The position numbers and the translations under genes are program-made. Below are positions 11,674-22,681 of a stretch of DNA of 64,000 nucleotides, piece after piece. The notes beneath the pieces were generated by a model. That model was given only the letters and a program-made list of their open reading frames with translations, did not search any database and was not told the origin of the DNA. Position 1 is the stretch's first letter. The number at the start of each line of letters is the position of its first letter. The DNA comes from Gari tellinella (Eukaryota > Mollusca > Bivalvia > Cardiida > Psammobiidae). The stretch is from positions 106,189,685 to 106,253,684 of the forward strand of contig OV277858.1 of the NCBI GenBank assembly GCA_922989275.2. The letters are read 5' to 3'.

Positions 11674-12010
11674 TACATGTATATATTGTAAAGTCGATGA
11701 ATACTAGATACCAACTTGAACATTTCACATCACGCTCTCTTATCTCTACATCTGTTACAGACAAAAAGTGTGTTAACATGAATGCTAATTAGTTCTTCTA
11801 AAGACACAGATGATTGCTTATAGGAGCTTGCTGTGTTGTTTTATCCTGATTAAGCAGTCACCCGGGGTGTGTTTTTTTATTCATAATCAGAATCATGATT
11901 AGCAATCATGATTGTGATTCGGTCGTTTTTTGAATCGAATCAGAATCATGTTCTGTAATCACGCTGATCAGAAATAATCGAGCTCAACGCTGGATTAAAT
12001 GGTAATCAAA
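11674..12010. other. Non-coding gap with AATCATGATT words
   Basis: Repeated AATCATGATT and AATCAGAATCATG words at about 11880-11960 make imperfect hairpins just upstream of the candidate start codon at 12011. Nothing else seen. Confidence 0.4.
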
Positions 12011-13887
12011 ATGGCTGACCTGTCACTCGGCGGAGGACGAGAAGGTATACGCAATGGTGAAAATGATTTCAGAAGGTGAGATTTGAATATAGTCGTTTTC
12101 ATTCATCATTATTCGAACATTGTCTACTGACTGTAAATATATTTTAGACATGCGTCTCTTAATTTGGACAGAAAATGCACCTACATCGACTTATATCCGC
12201 TACTCTTTAGTTTCGGACAGCCCGGTAGTTTCGGATACTTTACAAATTACACCTACCTACTCGATTCAGTAAGCCAGAATTTTGTTAAAAACTTTGGAAA
12301 GAGTGTCATTTCTCCCATTAAAGAAGAAAACATAAGGATTATTGACTTTTTTTTTAAAAAGAATTTGATCGATCATCCGTTATCATACTATGGCTTTCAC
12401 AATGCAAATACAATTTAAAAATTAACGTCGCATGTGTCCACTACTGTTTTTATGCCCCAGAATCTGTTTGTCAACATGATTGTCCGTCTGTCTGCAAATT
12501 AAACGTTTAACTTCCCTAAAACTTTGAACTGCTTGCTATATGGCTTTCATAGTTGGTCTGTGTTTTGGATGAGTCGAGACCTTTCCGACCATGTCAACTT
12601 TTTTGCCCTTGTAACATTGACCTTGACATTGACCTACTTTTGTAAAAAATCTTTACATGCCTATATTTATATACATCTGAACAAAAAGACATAGGTCTTC
12701 CTTATTTGGTGTGTATCTTTCTTGTGTTAAGACCTTTCCGACCTTTTCCTACTATGTGACCTTGACCTTTGACCTATTTTATCAAACTTTACTCCAAAAC
12801 CTTAACATTGTCTATAACTCTTGCACTAATAGTAGTTCACATAGGCCTATTATACTTGGCATGTGCCTTGCTTAAGTCGAGACCTCTCCAGCCATGCCAT
12901 GATGCCAACATTTTTGCCCTTGTGACATTGACCTTTGACCTACTTTTGTAAAAAAATCTTTAAATGCCTATAACATTTGAACAAATAAACTTAGGGCTAG
13001 TCGCTACCGTATTCAGTATGTATCTTTCTTGTGTTAAGACCTTTACAACAATACATTTTTTTATCATGTGACCTTGACCTTTGACCTACACTTGCAAGTA
13101 ACAGGGTTGCCATAAGTTGACATGAAAAATCCTTAGATTTCCAAATTTGCATTTTTCAAGTGCGATTTTACGAATCATACCTTTACTCCATAGCCTGTTT
13201 CTTGTTTTGTTGACATGCGACTACTTAAAGCAGGCTGTAAGTAAAACAGGATGCGCCTTAAGACGCATTCTGCTTTACTTTCAGCCTGCTTTAAGCTACC
13301 ATGTACAGGAAAAAAAATCAGAAGATTTAGGAAAAATCCGGAGAAATGGCAGCCCTGAAGTAAGCATACATGTACATTACCCAACATGCTGCTAGCTGGG
13401 TGCATTCATGTTTCTCAAATTTCTGAATTCAACTTTCTGAGCTGGGCAAGCTCAAATTCTTGAAAGCATTTCATAAATAAACCAACCTGTTGTGTAATGG
13501 CTTTTGTTTAACAATCAATCACAACAATAAGAAGTGCACCGAACCGTGACCACCTGTGCATTTGCTCCGGAAAGATAATGATATAACTCAAATTATTTAA
13601 AATTATTAATAATTTCTGGTAATACCTTATGCATTATACCGTATTATACTTTTATATTTTCAGATGCTGTGCAGAGCCAATTCAACAGAACAACCTATAA
13701 TGCTGGGGTAGAGTTTGTTGTAAGAGAGGGATTGAGGACTGCAAAGGGGATGCAAAAAGCAGAAGAAGAGCATGAGTCAGGAGTAGTTCTATTTCGTCAT
13801 TATTCATCAGAGTTAAATGAGATAGTGCTCTCGGCATGTGCATCAGTGTGTTTCCGACTTATCAAAAGACATGCATTATTTCTATAG
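12011..13887 (+). CDS. Weak candidate spliced gene of unknown function
   Basis: An ATG at 12011 has a good Kozak context (AAAATGGCT) and opens the peptide MADLSLGGGREG. A donor-like AAG/GTATAC falls after 12044 and another, AAG/GTGAGA, after 12075. A pyrimidine-rich acceptor TATATTTTCAG ends at 13663. Joining 12011-12044 to 13664-13887 keeps one frame and gives 85 residues whose second exon reads charged and varied (for example EGLRTAKGMQKAEEE). Using the second donor with an acceptor at 12147 gives a different frame-preserving product ending at 12418. No family recognised. A MITE and TGACCT-rich repeats would lie in the intron. It may also be chance: no promoter or poly(A) signal was confirmed. 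Confidence 0.22.
12470..13095 (+). repeat. Tandem repeat rich in TGACCT half-sites
   Basis: About four diverged units carry CCTTGACCTTTGACCTA, AAATCTTTA(A/C)ATGCCTATA, GTGTATCTTTCTTGTG and TTAAGACCTTTCC. A related set occurs at 25600-25985. The repeated phrase contains AGGTCA half-sites in close direct array on the minus strand. Confidence 0.65.
13102..13357 (+). mobile_element. MITE with CAGGG(T/C)TGCC ends and a long central palindrome
   Basis: Left end is CAGGGTTGCCATAAGTTGAC; the right end is AATGGCAGCCCTG. The centre (13222-13298) is a long imperfect palindrome around GCGCCTTAAGACGC with arms CTTAAAGCAGGCTG and CAGCCTGCTTTAAG. A second copy in opposite orientation is at 36348-36596 and a decayed one at 8044-8298. 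Confidence 0.75.
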
Positions 13888-14589
13888 GGATAGACTATCT
13901 GGTTTAATCACAGATTAAACATTATTATTTGTGAACTTAGTAGGATAGTTTCCCCTTTTCAATTTTGCGCATACATAGTTTGCTCTTTTCTATTTTTATT
14001 GAAATCTGATTTTAACTATTTATCGATGTTTCATTGTGGTGCAAACATTGTTAGCCATATTGCCAGTTTGTAAGTACATGTACTACCAATTTAAGTCAAT
14101 GTGACTGAAAGACAAAAGGGCAAAAAATCCGTCTCCTATTTCTGATGTTGACTGTTGATCACTTTTCTGACAGTTTATGGTTGGACACTAGTGAAGGCTG
14201 CTGTACTTAACTTAAAAGCCAACCCTAATGCATTACAAACAGTGTAGACTCAATGCATAAGCACATTCTCCATTTTATCCACTTAAACTGCATATTATAC
14301 ATGGTAGCTTATCTGGATCCACACTGCTTGCAATGTCTTAGGTTGGTTTTCAGCTATTTGCTTGCTCTGTTTTCTTCACATTGACACCTTTTAAAGCATT
14401 TGTGAACAGTGTTGACCAAGATGATGCAGCTCTCTCATCATGAACTACTTTGTTTGCATGTATAAATTATTATTGATTTGATTCTATGCTTTTTAGATAT
14501 AATTCAATTATAATTTATAAACAGCTTTACATTAGCCAAAGATAGACAGGACCACACATATGAATTGGAGCTAGTCATTTATTGACTTT
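13888..14589. other. No gene or clear repeat seen
   Basis: AT-rich DNA upstream of the retroelement region. No frame of note and no match to the candidate 3' LTR. Confidence 0.5.
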
Positions 14590-14962
14590 GGATATTATCT
14601 TGATAGATATCAATTGACTTTGGATATCAATTGGTAGATATCATAGATATCAAATATTTACTTAGTTGAATTTGATGTACATAACCGGCATTTATTGAGA
14701 CGGGAGGAGATATCGCGGATATTGTGACATCATTGGAGTCAACTTTAGATATCAAAGGTATAGATATCATAGATATCAACTTTAGATATCAAAGGTTGAA
14801 TGCGCTTGAACTGCTATCACATACCATTCGGATATTTACATTTGAACGACACATCATTGGAGTAAACTTTAGATATCAAAAGTATAGATATCACAGATAT
14901 CAACTTTAGATATTAAAGTTGAATACGTCACATATCATTTGGATATTAGCTTTGGAACGCGA
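14590..14962 (+). repeat. GATATCA-rich minisatellite
   Basis: TAGATATCA words recur more than ten times. A unit of about 120 bp starting at GACATCATTGGAGT (about 14727) is repeated at about 14849. It lies about 1.1 kb upstream of gag and may belong to the retroelement 5' region or to the host flank. Confidence 0.6.
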
Positions 14963-16004
14963 CATTTGATGCCAGAAAGGAGTTTGAAGATTTTGCATGA
15001 GGAGATTTGGTACGTATTTCTGAAAAATTAACTAAGAAATTTAATTTCATTTGTAATTACTTTAATTTAATCAGACCCTGTCCCAGTTATTTCATACCCT
15101 GTTGGAGGACACATATATTTTAGAGGATCCAGATCAGTTAGCAGACAGTATAGTTGTAGCAGACAGTAATTGGTATCCAGATCAGTTTGTCAACAACATT
15201 ACTTTGGATCCAGATCAGTTGAATTTACTTTACTGCAGTGCAGACCCCCCCCCCCCCCCGCCCCATTTACTTAATATTTCAAATCTTTGATAGGGTTTAT
15301 TGATTATTTGAAATTACAATGATTAAACTGAATTGTCTTTGTTGTCTTTTGTTATAAATACTGATATCTATGGTGTTTTAGTTTGTATAAATAATACATG
15401 GAGTGGTGATAGAGTTGAATTTGAAAAAACACATAGTGAAATACTCAATAGTGAAATATACTTTGAGTCTGAGATAATGTTGACTTAGTCAGAAGGTGAT
15501 TAAGGTGTATATTTATTATACTGTTTAGTAAGACAGTTGTTTTAAAGAAACTTTGAACACAAGTGAGTGATTTTAGTTCACTGGAAATGGTTTTAGTGAT
15601 ACAGAGTGTATACATATGAAAGGAGGTTGATACTTTGGCAAGAAGTTTGGAATATATTCACATGATAGGGACTTATTAAACAGTGGAACTCTAGCGATAT
15701 ATAGTGTTTACATTTTAAAGGTGATTGAGACTTGGTAAATACTTTGGTGAGAAGTTTGTTTTAATTATATAGGAAGGAGACAGAGACTATATGATATTAT
15801 TGTCACATAATATTGTGATAAGATAGAGCCTTTAATAAGTGCTTTGTGGAGTAACATTATTTGATTGTGTAACAGTGAAGTGACTGATAATGATTTATTA
15901 ATATTATAGTTCAGCATTGGCTTTAGTGTAAATAGTGAAGTGTTATTAATATTATAGTTCAGCATTGGCTTTAGTGTAAATAGTGAAGTGTTAACAGTTT
16001 AAAC
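14963..16004 (+). other. Non-coding leader upstream of gag
   Basis: No LTR matching 22682-23070 was found here or further upstream. Three TCCAGATCAG words lie at 15128-15220, a C-run of about 15 at 15245-15260, and a 48-bp direct duplication (15896-15943 and 15944-15991) immediately precedes the gag start. Confidence 0.5.
15896..15991 (+). repeat. 48-bp tandem duplication before gag
   Basis: Two copies of a segment containing ATAGTTCAGCATTGGCTTTA and GTAAATAGTGAAGTGTTA, ending 13 bp before the gag ATG. It would lie in the 5' leader of the retroelement RNA. Confidence 0.8.
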
Positions 16005-17216
16005 ATGTCTGATGAGGAAGATGAGAAGCTATTGTCTTATCTGAAGGCAGTTGGTGTACCTCCTGTAAAGGACTTAGCCGATTTTAAGAAATTTATGGTG
16101 GATTATGGCGATACAAAGGTACCATCAGATTCCAAGACCTTTAAGACACAGGTTCATGCACCACGCATATCTATATTCTTCGGAGAAGAAGGCAAAGGCG
16201 AGGTTTCATACCAGACATGGGCCTATGAGGTGAAGTGCCTTCAAGTAGAGAAGACATATGCCAATGAGGTGTTGCTACAATCTATAAGAAGATCTTTGAG
16301 AGGACATGCTGCAGATCAACTTAGATATATTGGAGTCAAGCCATCTATTGATGAAATACTTGATAGCTTCAACAGCACATATGGTATGGTAGAGACGCCA
16401 GAGTCCATACTTAAGAAATTTTATGCATGTAAGCAGAATTTAGCTGAATCAGTATTGAATTACTGCATTAGATTAGAAGACATTCATGCTCAAGCGTTGG
16501 AGATGAAGGCTTTGACTGAGGTTGATGGAATGTTAAAGCGGGTGTTCTACAGAGGACTTACTCCGCAGCTTAAGCACCTTTCAGCTTTTAAGTTTGAAAC
16601 TATACCTGATTACAGAAATTTCAAGAAAGAAGTTAGGCAGATTGAGAATGAGCTGAATGAAGACAAGGGTAGAGATCCAGACTCTGAGGAGGTCAAAACA
16701 AAATGCCACTCCATTAATAAGAAGGAAAAGTCCAAAACTGAACAACAACTGAGCGATATGACATCATTGTTGGAGAAACTTAATGCAAGAATGGAGCAGC
16801 TAGAGAGCAACCAATCACAGAATACTTATTGTCAGCAACAGACACAGAGTCCAAATCAGCAGTTTCATCAGGATCAACCCACATTTCAGCAGGCACCTAA
16901 TATGCAACAACAAACACAACAGCAGCAACAACCAAACAGGAACTTCCAACCAAACAGGAACTTTACACAACCTCAACAATATGGAGGATATTATCAACCT
17001 CAACAGCCATATAGACCAGTAGGATGGAGAGGACAGAAACACTTTAGAGGTCCAGTGAGTGATAGACCTAGAGGTCAAGGTCCATTTAGAGGTCAAGGAA
17101 GGGGAGATTACTCTTATAGAGTGCAGAGACCAACTGCAGGAAGGACATTTCAGCCAGAATGCTATGCCTGCCATCAAAGAGGTCATTTTGCACGTGACTG
17201 TCATTTAAACTGTTAA
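16005..17216 (+). CDS. gag: Gag polyprotein of Ty3/gypsy element
   Basis: 403 residues starting at ATG 16005 in context AACATGTCT. The region at about residues 50-230 looks like a retrotransposon capsid domain, with charged helical sequence such as WAYEVKCLQ. Residues about 265-345 are rich in Q and N, followed by an RG/GR-rich basic stretch. A single CCHC zinc knuckle at the C-terminus (C386-x2-C389-x4-H394-x4-C399, CYACHQRGHFARDC) would bind the genomic RNA. Gag forms the cytoplasmic particle in which reverse transcription occurs. The last codons overlap a UUUAAAC slippery site, and the TAA at 17214-17216 ends most translation, so that pol is made as a minor fusion. No breaks seen. Confidence 0.9.
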   Translation: MSDEEDEKLLSYLKAVGVPPVKDLADFKKFMVDYGDTKVPSDSKTFKTQVHAPRISIFFGEEGKGEVSYQTWAYEVKCLQVEKTYANEVLLQSIRRSLRGHAADQLRYIGVKPSIDEILDSFNSTYGMVETPESILKKFYACKQNLAESVLNYCIRLEDIHAQALEMKALTEVDGMLKRVFYRGLTPQLKHLSAFKFETIPDYRNFKKEVRQIENELNEDKGRDPDSEEVKTKCHSINKKEKSKTEQQLSDMTSLLEKLNARMEQLESNQSQNTYCQQQTQSPNQQFHQDQPTFQQAPNMQQQTQQQQQPNRNFQPNRNFTQPQQYGGYYQPQQPYRPVGWRGQKHFRGPVSDRPRGQGPFRGQGRGDYSYRVQRPTAGRTFQPECYACHQRGHFARDCHLNC

Positions 17217-17265
17217 GTGCTCAGATTACGGGTCAAAATGTGAGCAAGGACAAGAGAGTAGACCC
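17204..17265 (+). promoter_or_regulatory. -1 ribosomal frameshift signal with potential pseudoknot
   Basis: The heptamer TTTAAAC at 17204-17210 is in the exact gag phase X XXY YYZ. After a spacer of 7 nt, TGCTCA (17218-17223) can pair with TGAGCA (17241-17246). GGGTC in the loop (17230-17234) can pair with GACCC at 17261-17265, which makes an H-type pseudoknot. A slip of -1 enters the pol frame, which is open from 17198. Pairing was read by eye and not folded. Confidence 0.8.
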
Positions 17266-20200
17266 AAAACTTGTTGGAGAAACAAGCACAGTTAGAGTTG
17301 AGATAGATGGCATATCAACAACAGCATTATGTGATACAGGCTCTTGTGTATCAACCTGCTCAGAACAGTTTTATAAGGAACATTTTAGCACAAAGGAACT
17401 TAAGCCCTTAGATACCATTTTGAATATAGAGTGCGCAGATGGAAGCACATTGCCATACAGTGGATACATAGAAGCAGATCTTAAGGCTATTGGAATCTCA
17501 AATTCAAATCAACAAAAGTGCCTCTTTTTGATTGTTCCTGAAACAGACTACAACAAATCAACACCATTTCTTTTGGGTACCAACATATTAACTGAACTAA
17601 TGACAGATTGTAAGGAACAACATGGTGTTCAATTTCTACAGAGAGCAAATTTATTCACACCTTGGTTTACTGCATTTAGATGCATGACATTGAGAGAAAG
17701 GGAACTTAGACGAAACAAAAACAAGATAGCCACAGTTCGGAATGCAGAAAGCCATAGGATTCAGATAGGGCCAAATCAGTCTATCAACATTAGGTGCACT
17801 ACAGATAAAGAAATAGATCATCAACCTACATGCGCAATCATTACAGACACATCAAAATCTGCATTACCACATTTCATTGACATCACACCTGCAGTTGTAC
17901 ACTATGACAATACAAACAAAACAGACATTTTAGTGAACATTTCAAATTTAACAACACAGACTGTGAACATAGCTCCAAAAGCAATCATTGCAGAACTTCA
18001 GCCAGTTACAGTGGATGACTCAGTTTTTAAGGACATCAACTCAGATCACAAGTACAACATTTTTGATGACATTCACATTGGAGAATTAGCTACAGATCAA
18101 GAAAGACAACTTAGGGAATTACTACTTAGCCATGAGGATATCTTTTCAAAAGGGGAAACTGACATTGGGAAATGCAACTTGTTCAAACATAGGATCGAAT
18201 TACACAATGCTTCACCATTTAAACAACGACATCGCAGAATACCGCCAGGAATGATTGAGGAAGTTAGGAAACATTTAGAGCAACTTTTGGCCGGTGGCAT
18301 AATCAGGAAATCAAAGTCCCCTTGGGCATCCAACATAGTTTTAGTGCGCAAGAAGAATGGAAAGCTCAGGATGTGTGTCGACTACCGCATGCTGAATAAT
18401 AGGACGATCAAGGACGCCTATGCTTTGCCCAGAGTAGAAGATGTGTTCGATTGTTTGCATGGTGCAAAATATTTTTCCACCATCGATATGAAGAGTGGTT
18501 ACCACCAAGTAGAGATGGAAGAAGAACACAAGGAGAGAACGGCTTTCACTGTAGGACCGCTTGGATTTTTCGAATACAACAAGATGCCGTTCGGATTATC
18601 AAATAGCCCGGCAACGTACCAACGTCTAATGGAAGAGTGTTTAGGAGACTACAACATGAAAATATGCGTTATATACTTAGATGATCTCATTATTTTTAGT
18701 GACAGCTTTGACCAACACCTAGAAAGATTACATCTTATTTTGACCAGGTTAAGGGAATGTGGCATAAAATTGTCATCAGAGAAATGTTTCTTCATGCAAA
18801 GGAAAGTAAAATTCCTTGGACATGTTGTGGGAGAACATGGGATAGAGACAGACCCAGATAAAACGGAAAAGATCAAGAACTACCCCAAACCAAGAAATTC
18901 AGATGAGCTCAGATCATTTTTAGCATTTTGTGGCTATTATAGAAAATTTGTCCAAAACTTTTCAAAATTAACAAGACCTTTGTCAGACCTGTTACCACCA
19001 ACATCAGCAAAGAAGAAAAGTAGGCCAAACCAGGATATGAAAGAATGGAAGTGGGAAGATGTTCACCAAAAGACGTTCGAACAACTGAAAGAAATACTAA
19101 CAAGCCCTCCAATTTTGGCTTATCCAAATTTTTACTTGCCTTTTGAGTTGCACACAGATGCAAGTGCACAGGGACTTGGAGCTGTATTATACCAGAAACA
19201 AGATGAGAAAAAGAAAGTAGTAGCCTATGCCAGTAGGAGCCTTAGCAAATCAGAGCGTAATTATAGCGCCTTCAAGTTAGAGTTTTTAGCTCTCAAGTGG
19301 GCAGTAACTGAGAAGTTCTCGGATTATTTGTTAGGCAACAAGTTCAGTGTTTATACTGACAACAATCCTCTAACTCATATTCTGACTTCTGCGAAACTCG
19401 AAGCGACAGGACAACGTTGGGTAGCAGCACTTAGTGATTATAATTTTGATATCACCTACAGGCCAGGAACCAAAAACATAGATGCCGATACACTGTCCAG
19501 ATATCCTAAGTCAGCAAAAGAAGAATCAAAGAAATCAATAGACAACAAAACAATCAAGGCAATCTGCAACACAATACATGTAACTCCATTTATAGAAGTA
19601 CTGCCACATCAAAATATTAATGTAGTTGAAGCAACAGAGAGTCCAGGACAAACAATGGCACAAATTGAAGTTAGGGAGATCAGGAGACAGCAAAGGGAAG
19701 ATCCAGTAATAGGAATTTGGTATAGGGCAATGTTAGACAGGCAAACTCCAAAAAAGCATATTATTTCTAGTAACCCCAAGCATCAAACCATGAACAGAAA
19801 TTTCAAAAGTCTTCATATGATCAGAGGCATACTCTATAGAAAGGTTCAGGACAATGGTCAGGAATTAAACCAATTAGTATTGCCAGATATTTACAAGCGT
19901 CAAGTGCTACAAGGATTGCACAACGAAGTAGGACATCCTGGAAAAGAGAGAACTGGTTCATTAGTACGGGATCGCTTTTATTGGCCAGGATATATCAGTG
20001 AAATAGACAAATGGGTGCAACAATGCGATAGGTGTCTACGCAGAAAGTCTTCTACATCCAAGGCACCAATGATTAGTATCAAGTCTACCTACCCACTTGA
20101 AAGAGTATGTATGGATTACTTAACTGTTGACCCATGTCAAGGCAACATTGAAAACATCCTTGTCATCACAGACCATTACACAAAATATTCTGTAGCAGTC

Positions 20201-21712
20201 GCAACTAGAAATCAAACAGCCAAAACAACAGCAGAAGCTCTTTTGAACCATTTTTTTCTTCAATATGGCATACCCTCTATTCTTCATTCAGACCAAGGCA
20301 GAAATTTCGAATCAGAACTAATGAAGGAACTTTGTAAACTCATGGATATTCAGAAAACTAGGACATCAATATACCATCCCATGTGTAACGGACAAACGGA
20401 ACGTTATAACAGAACCTTGCTAAATATGTTAGGGACCTTAGAACAAGATAAGAAGAAAAATTGGAAGAAATATTTGCCAACACTAGTCTACGCATATAAT
20501 GCAACCAAGCACGAGTCAACTGGGTTTACACCATATGAATTGATGTTTGGAAGGAAGCCAAAATTGCCAATTGACACAATTTTCCATTTAGACCTTAACA
20601 GAGACAGTATGACATCTGATTATGTAAGAGATTTAAAAGAGAGACTGGAATTTTCTCATGAATTGGCAAACAAAGCTCTCAAGAAAGCTAGAGACAAGCA
20701 GAAACTTCATTTTGATAAAAAGGCCAAAGCTTCTCAGATTCAAATAGGTGACACAGTTTTAGTGAAGATTTTAGCTTACGAGGGAAAGCACAAAATTGCG
20801 GACAAATTTGAACAGGAAAAATACAGAGTTATCGGTCAACCACACAATGATATACCGGTGTACATTGTGAAAAATGCAGATGGAACGGAAAGGTTACTGC
20901 ACAGAAACCATTTACTGCCAATAGAAGTGGTAGATTCTGTCAGTGAGACTAAAGAGAACACCAAAAGCACTGTTGAGAAACAGAAACCAGTACCAAAACC
21001 AAGGTTACCAAGAACAAAAGTTCTGGTAGATAAACCAGTTTTGAGGAAAACTGAGAACAAGAGCATAGATAATAGTAGAAGTATAGGAGAGGACAGTGAT
21101 GACACTGATAGTGATGTAGATGAATATGTCATCACATATTCAGGTAAACCAGAAGGACCGGCCGGTCATGATAGCAAAGACAGTAGCAAGAAGCATGTTA
21201 AGTTTAGTAGCAAAGAAGTAGAAATAGTTGAAGTCGTAGAGGATAAAGATGAACTACCAGATACACATCCTACAGATGTGTCAGAGGTAAGTCTAGTAAC
21301 AGTGGAAGATGTAGAGGAGACCAGTGTAGAAGAGGCTGTTACAGAACAAGTAAGTACAAAACCTACAGAAACAGTGCCAGAAGAAGAAGAGGTAAGTATA
21401 GAGAGTGAGAGTACTGAGGAAACTAGTCCAGTTCCATCGCATGAAAAGGGAGGCGATGAGTTGCCAAAGAAAGATCCGCCATCCGTACCACCGCCACTCA
21501 TTCCACCGCCACCAATACCACAGCCAAGAAAGTCCACAAGGGACAAGAAGGAACCTGATAGGTATACAGATGCAGCTTATGTTGTTCATAAGCAACAGAC
21601 AGTGAGCAGTGTGGGACAGTCCAATTCTGATAAACAGAGTGAGCAGCTAAAGGGTTTATTGAGGGAACAAGCTGCACTCACTGTGAAGTTGTTGGACACG
21701 GTGCTTAAGTAA
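17210..21712 (+). CDS. pol: Pol polyprotein: protease, RT, RNase H, integrase
   Basis: Residue numbers count from codon 17240. The aspartic protease has D32-T-G-S. The reverse transcriptase (about 340-520) carries WASNIVLVRKKNG, a VDYRMLN motif and the catalytic YLDD at 479-482. RNase H begins with FELHTDAS (D640). The integrase has the zinc site H894, H899, C929, C932 and a D,D35E core (D959, D1018, E1054). A GPY/F-like region and a long acidic, proline-rich tail with PPPLIPPPPIPQPRK follow; no chromodomain was recognised. There is no ATG in frame: 17240 is GTG, and the frame is open only from 17198, so expression by -1 frameshift from gag is inferred. All catalytic residues are present and there are no stops, so the copy is recent or under constraint. 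Confidence 0.92.
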   Translation: MLSAQITGQNVSKDKRVDPKLVGETSTVRVEIDGISTTALCDTGSCVSTCSEQFYKEHFSTKELKPLDTILNIECADGSTLPYSGYIEADLKAIGISNSNQQKCLFLIVPETDYNKSTPFLLGTNILTELMTDCKEQHGVQFLQRANLFTPWFTAFRCMTLRERELRRNKNKIATVRNAESHRIQIGPNQSINIRCTTDKEIDHQPTCAIITDTSKSALPHFIDITPAVVHYDNTNKTDILVNISNLTTQTVNIAPKAIIAELQPVTVDDSVFKDINSDHKYNIFDDIHIGELATDQERQLRELLLSHEDIFSKGETDIGKCNLFKHRIELHNASPFKQRHRRIPPGMIEEVRKHLEQLLAGGIIRKSKSPWASNIVLVRKKNGKLRMCVDYRMLNNRTIKDAYALPRVEDVFDCLHGAKYFSTIDMKSGYHQVEMEEEHKERTAFTVGPLGFFEYNKMPFGLSNSPATYQRLMEECLGDYNMKICVIYLDDLIIFSDSFDQHLERLHLILTRLRECGIKLSSEKCFFMQRKVKFLGHVVGEHGIETDPDKTEKIKNYPKPRNSDELRSFLAFCGYYRKFVQNFSKLTRPLSDLLPPTSAKKKSRPNQDMKEWKWEDVHQKTFEQLKEILTSPPILAYPNFYLPFELHTDASAQGLGAVLYQKQDEKKKVVAYASRSLSKSERNYSAFKLEFLALKWAVTEKFSDYLLGNKFSVYTDNNPLTHILTSAKLEATGQRWVAALSDYNFDITYRPGTKNIDADTLSRYPKSAKEESKKSIDNKTIKAICNTIHVTPFIEVLPHQNINVVEATESPGQTMAQIEVREIRRQQREDPVIGIWYRAMLDRQTPKKHIISSNPKHQTMNRNFKSLHMIRGILYRKVQDNGQELNQLVLPDIYKRQVLQGLHNEVGHPGKERTGSLVRDRFYWPGYISEIDKWVQQCDRCLRRKSSTSKAPMISIKSTYPLERVCMDYLTVDPCQGNIENILVITDHYTKYSVAVATRNQTAKTTAEALLNHFFLQYGIPSILHSDQGRNFESELMKELCKLMDIQKTRTSIYHPMCNGQTERYNRTLLNMLGTLEQDKKKNWKKYLPTLVYAYNATKHESTGFTPYELMFGRKPKLPIDTIFHLDLNRDSMTSDYVRDLKERLEFSHELANKALKKARDKQKLHFDKKAKASQIQIGDTVLVKILAYEGKHKIADKFEQEKYRVIGQPHNDIPVYIVKNADGTERLLHRNHLLPIEVVDSVSETKENTKSTVEKQKPVPKPRLPRTKVLVDKPVLRKTENKSIDNSRSIGEDSDDTDSDVDEYVITYSGKPEGPAGHDSKDSSKKHVKFSSKEVEIVEVVEDKDELPDTHPTDVSEVSLVTVEDVEETSVEEAVTEQVSTKPTETVPEEEEVSIESESTEETSPVPSHEKGGDELPKKDPPSVPPPLIPPPPIPQPRKSTRDKKEPDRYTDAAYVVHKQQTVSSVGQSNSDKQSEQLKGLLREQAALTVKLLDTVLK

Positions 21713-22661
21713 TGTCATTTACTGTGTTTTTCAGTTTTAATTTATATGTTTTTAATATAGACATTTTGTTATAGTTGAAATTATAACCATGGAAGGTTTA
21801 ATGAATTATAACTTGAGGTCAATATCAGTTGATTGAATTGTGAATAAAACATTTTTTGGAAGTGTAATTTATATAAATTACATTTAAAGAAATGTTTATT
21901 GACAATATTAATAATTACACTTTGTGATTAGTTAGTTTAATTGATCAGAGATAAGTTTGAAATGCAATTCATTTATTTCAGTATGTTATGGACATTCATA
22001 CAAAGGTTGAATGTATTATTTGCATTTATTTAGAAAGCTATTGTGTAATGTTTGTTGTATTGTACAATAAATTTGAATAAATATATAGAAAGCTTTGTAT
22101 TTATTTTGTATTTATTGTATAAAATTGTGTGGAAACAATTTTCCAGAAGCAGGGGAGGAGAGAAACAAATTGAATAGCTTTACATTGCATTATAATTGTT
22201 TTTAATATTGTGTATTTTAACATTTTTTGTACTAACACTGTTTATCTTTAACAGAGATGGAGGATATAACAGTGGAGTTGCTATGAAATCTTATTTTGTT
22301 TTGTATTCTTTTGCAGAATGCTGGCTAGCAGAAAAGGTTTATAGAGATAATGTCATTTCTTGACTTTTTGTAGGTTGTATCCAGAGAAGATATAATCATA
22401 TTATTATGTATGCTTAATTGTTAGTTTATACAAATTTAGTGTTCAGTATATGCATTGAATTGTATTGAAACTGTACTAGGAAATTGAAGTTTAATAACAT
22501 GATTTTATAAATATAATAGTTTGTGTTGGATCTGTGAACAATAAGTTGTTCATTGGGTAGTTGTAAGATAGGTTCAGTGGTAGTTGATTATTAGTTTGTG
22601 GATTTTAGCCAGTTTAGTATTTTTTGGCATATTTGATGCTATAGTTTGAAGTCGAGACGAC
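21713..22661 (+). other. Retroelement 3' non-coding region
   Basis: AT-rich, with no env-like frame and no transmembrane ORF seen. Its length of about 0.95 kb between pol and the polypurine tract is larger than usual for gypsy elements. It may once have held a third ORF. Confidence 0.5.
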
Positions 22662-22680
22662 TTTGAGGAAGAGGGGGAGA
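22662..22680 (+). other. Polypurine tract
   Basis: GAGGAAGAGGGGGAGA sits immediately before TGTGACTCGG. Such tracts prime plus-strand synthesis at the 3' LTR border of LTR retrotransposons. Confidence 0.65.
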
Positions 22681-22681
22681 A

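Noticed and set aside
15102..15290. 62-residue frame upstream of gag
   Set aside because: It contains a run of P from a poly(C) tract and three copies of a 10-bp word; no start context and no family.
21166..21546. Minus-strand frames over the end of pol
   Set aside because: They are shadows of the acidic, proline-rich pol tail in antisense, with low-complexity S/T/G composition.
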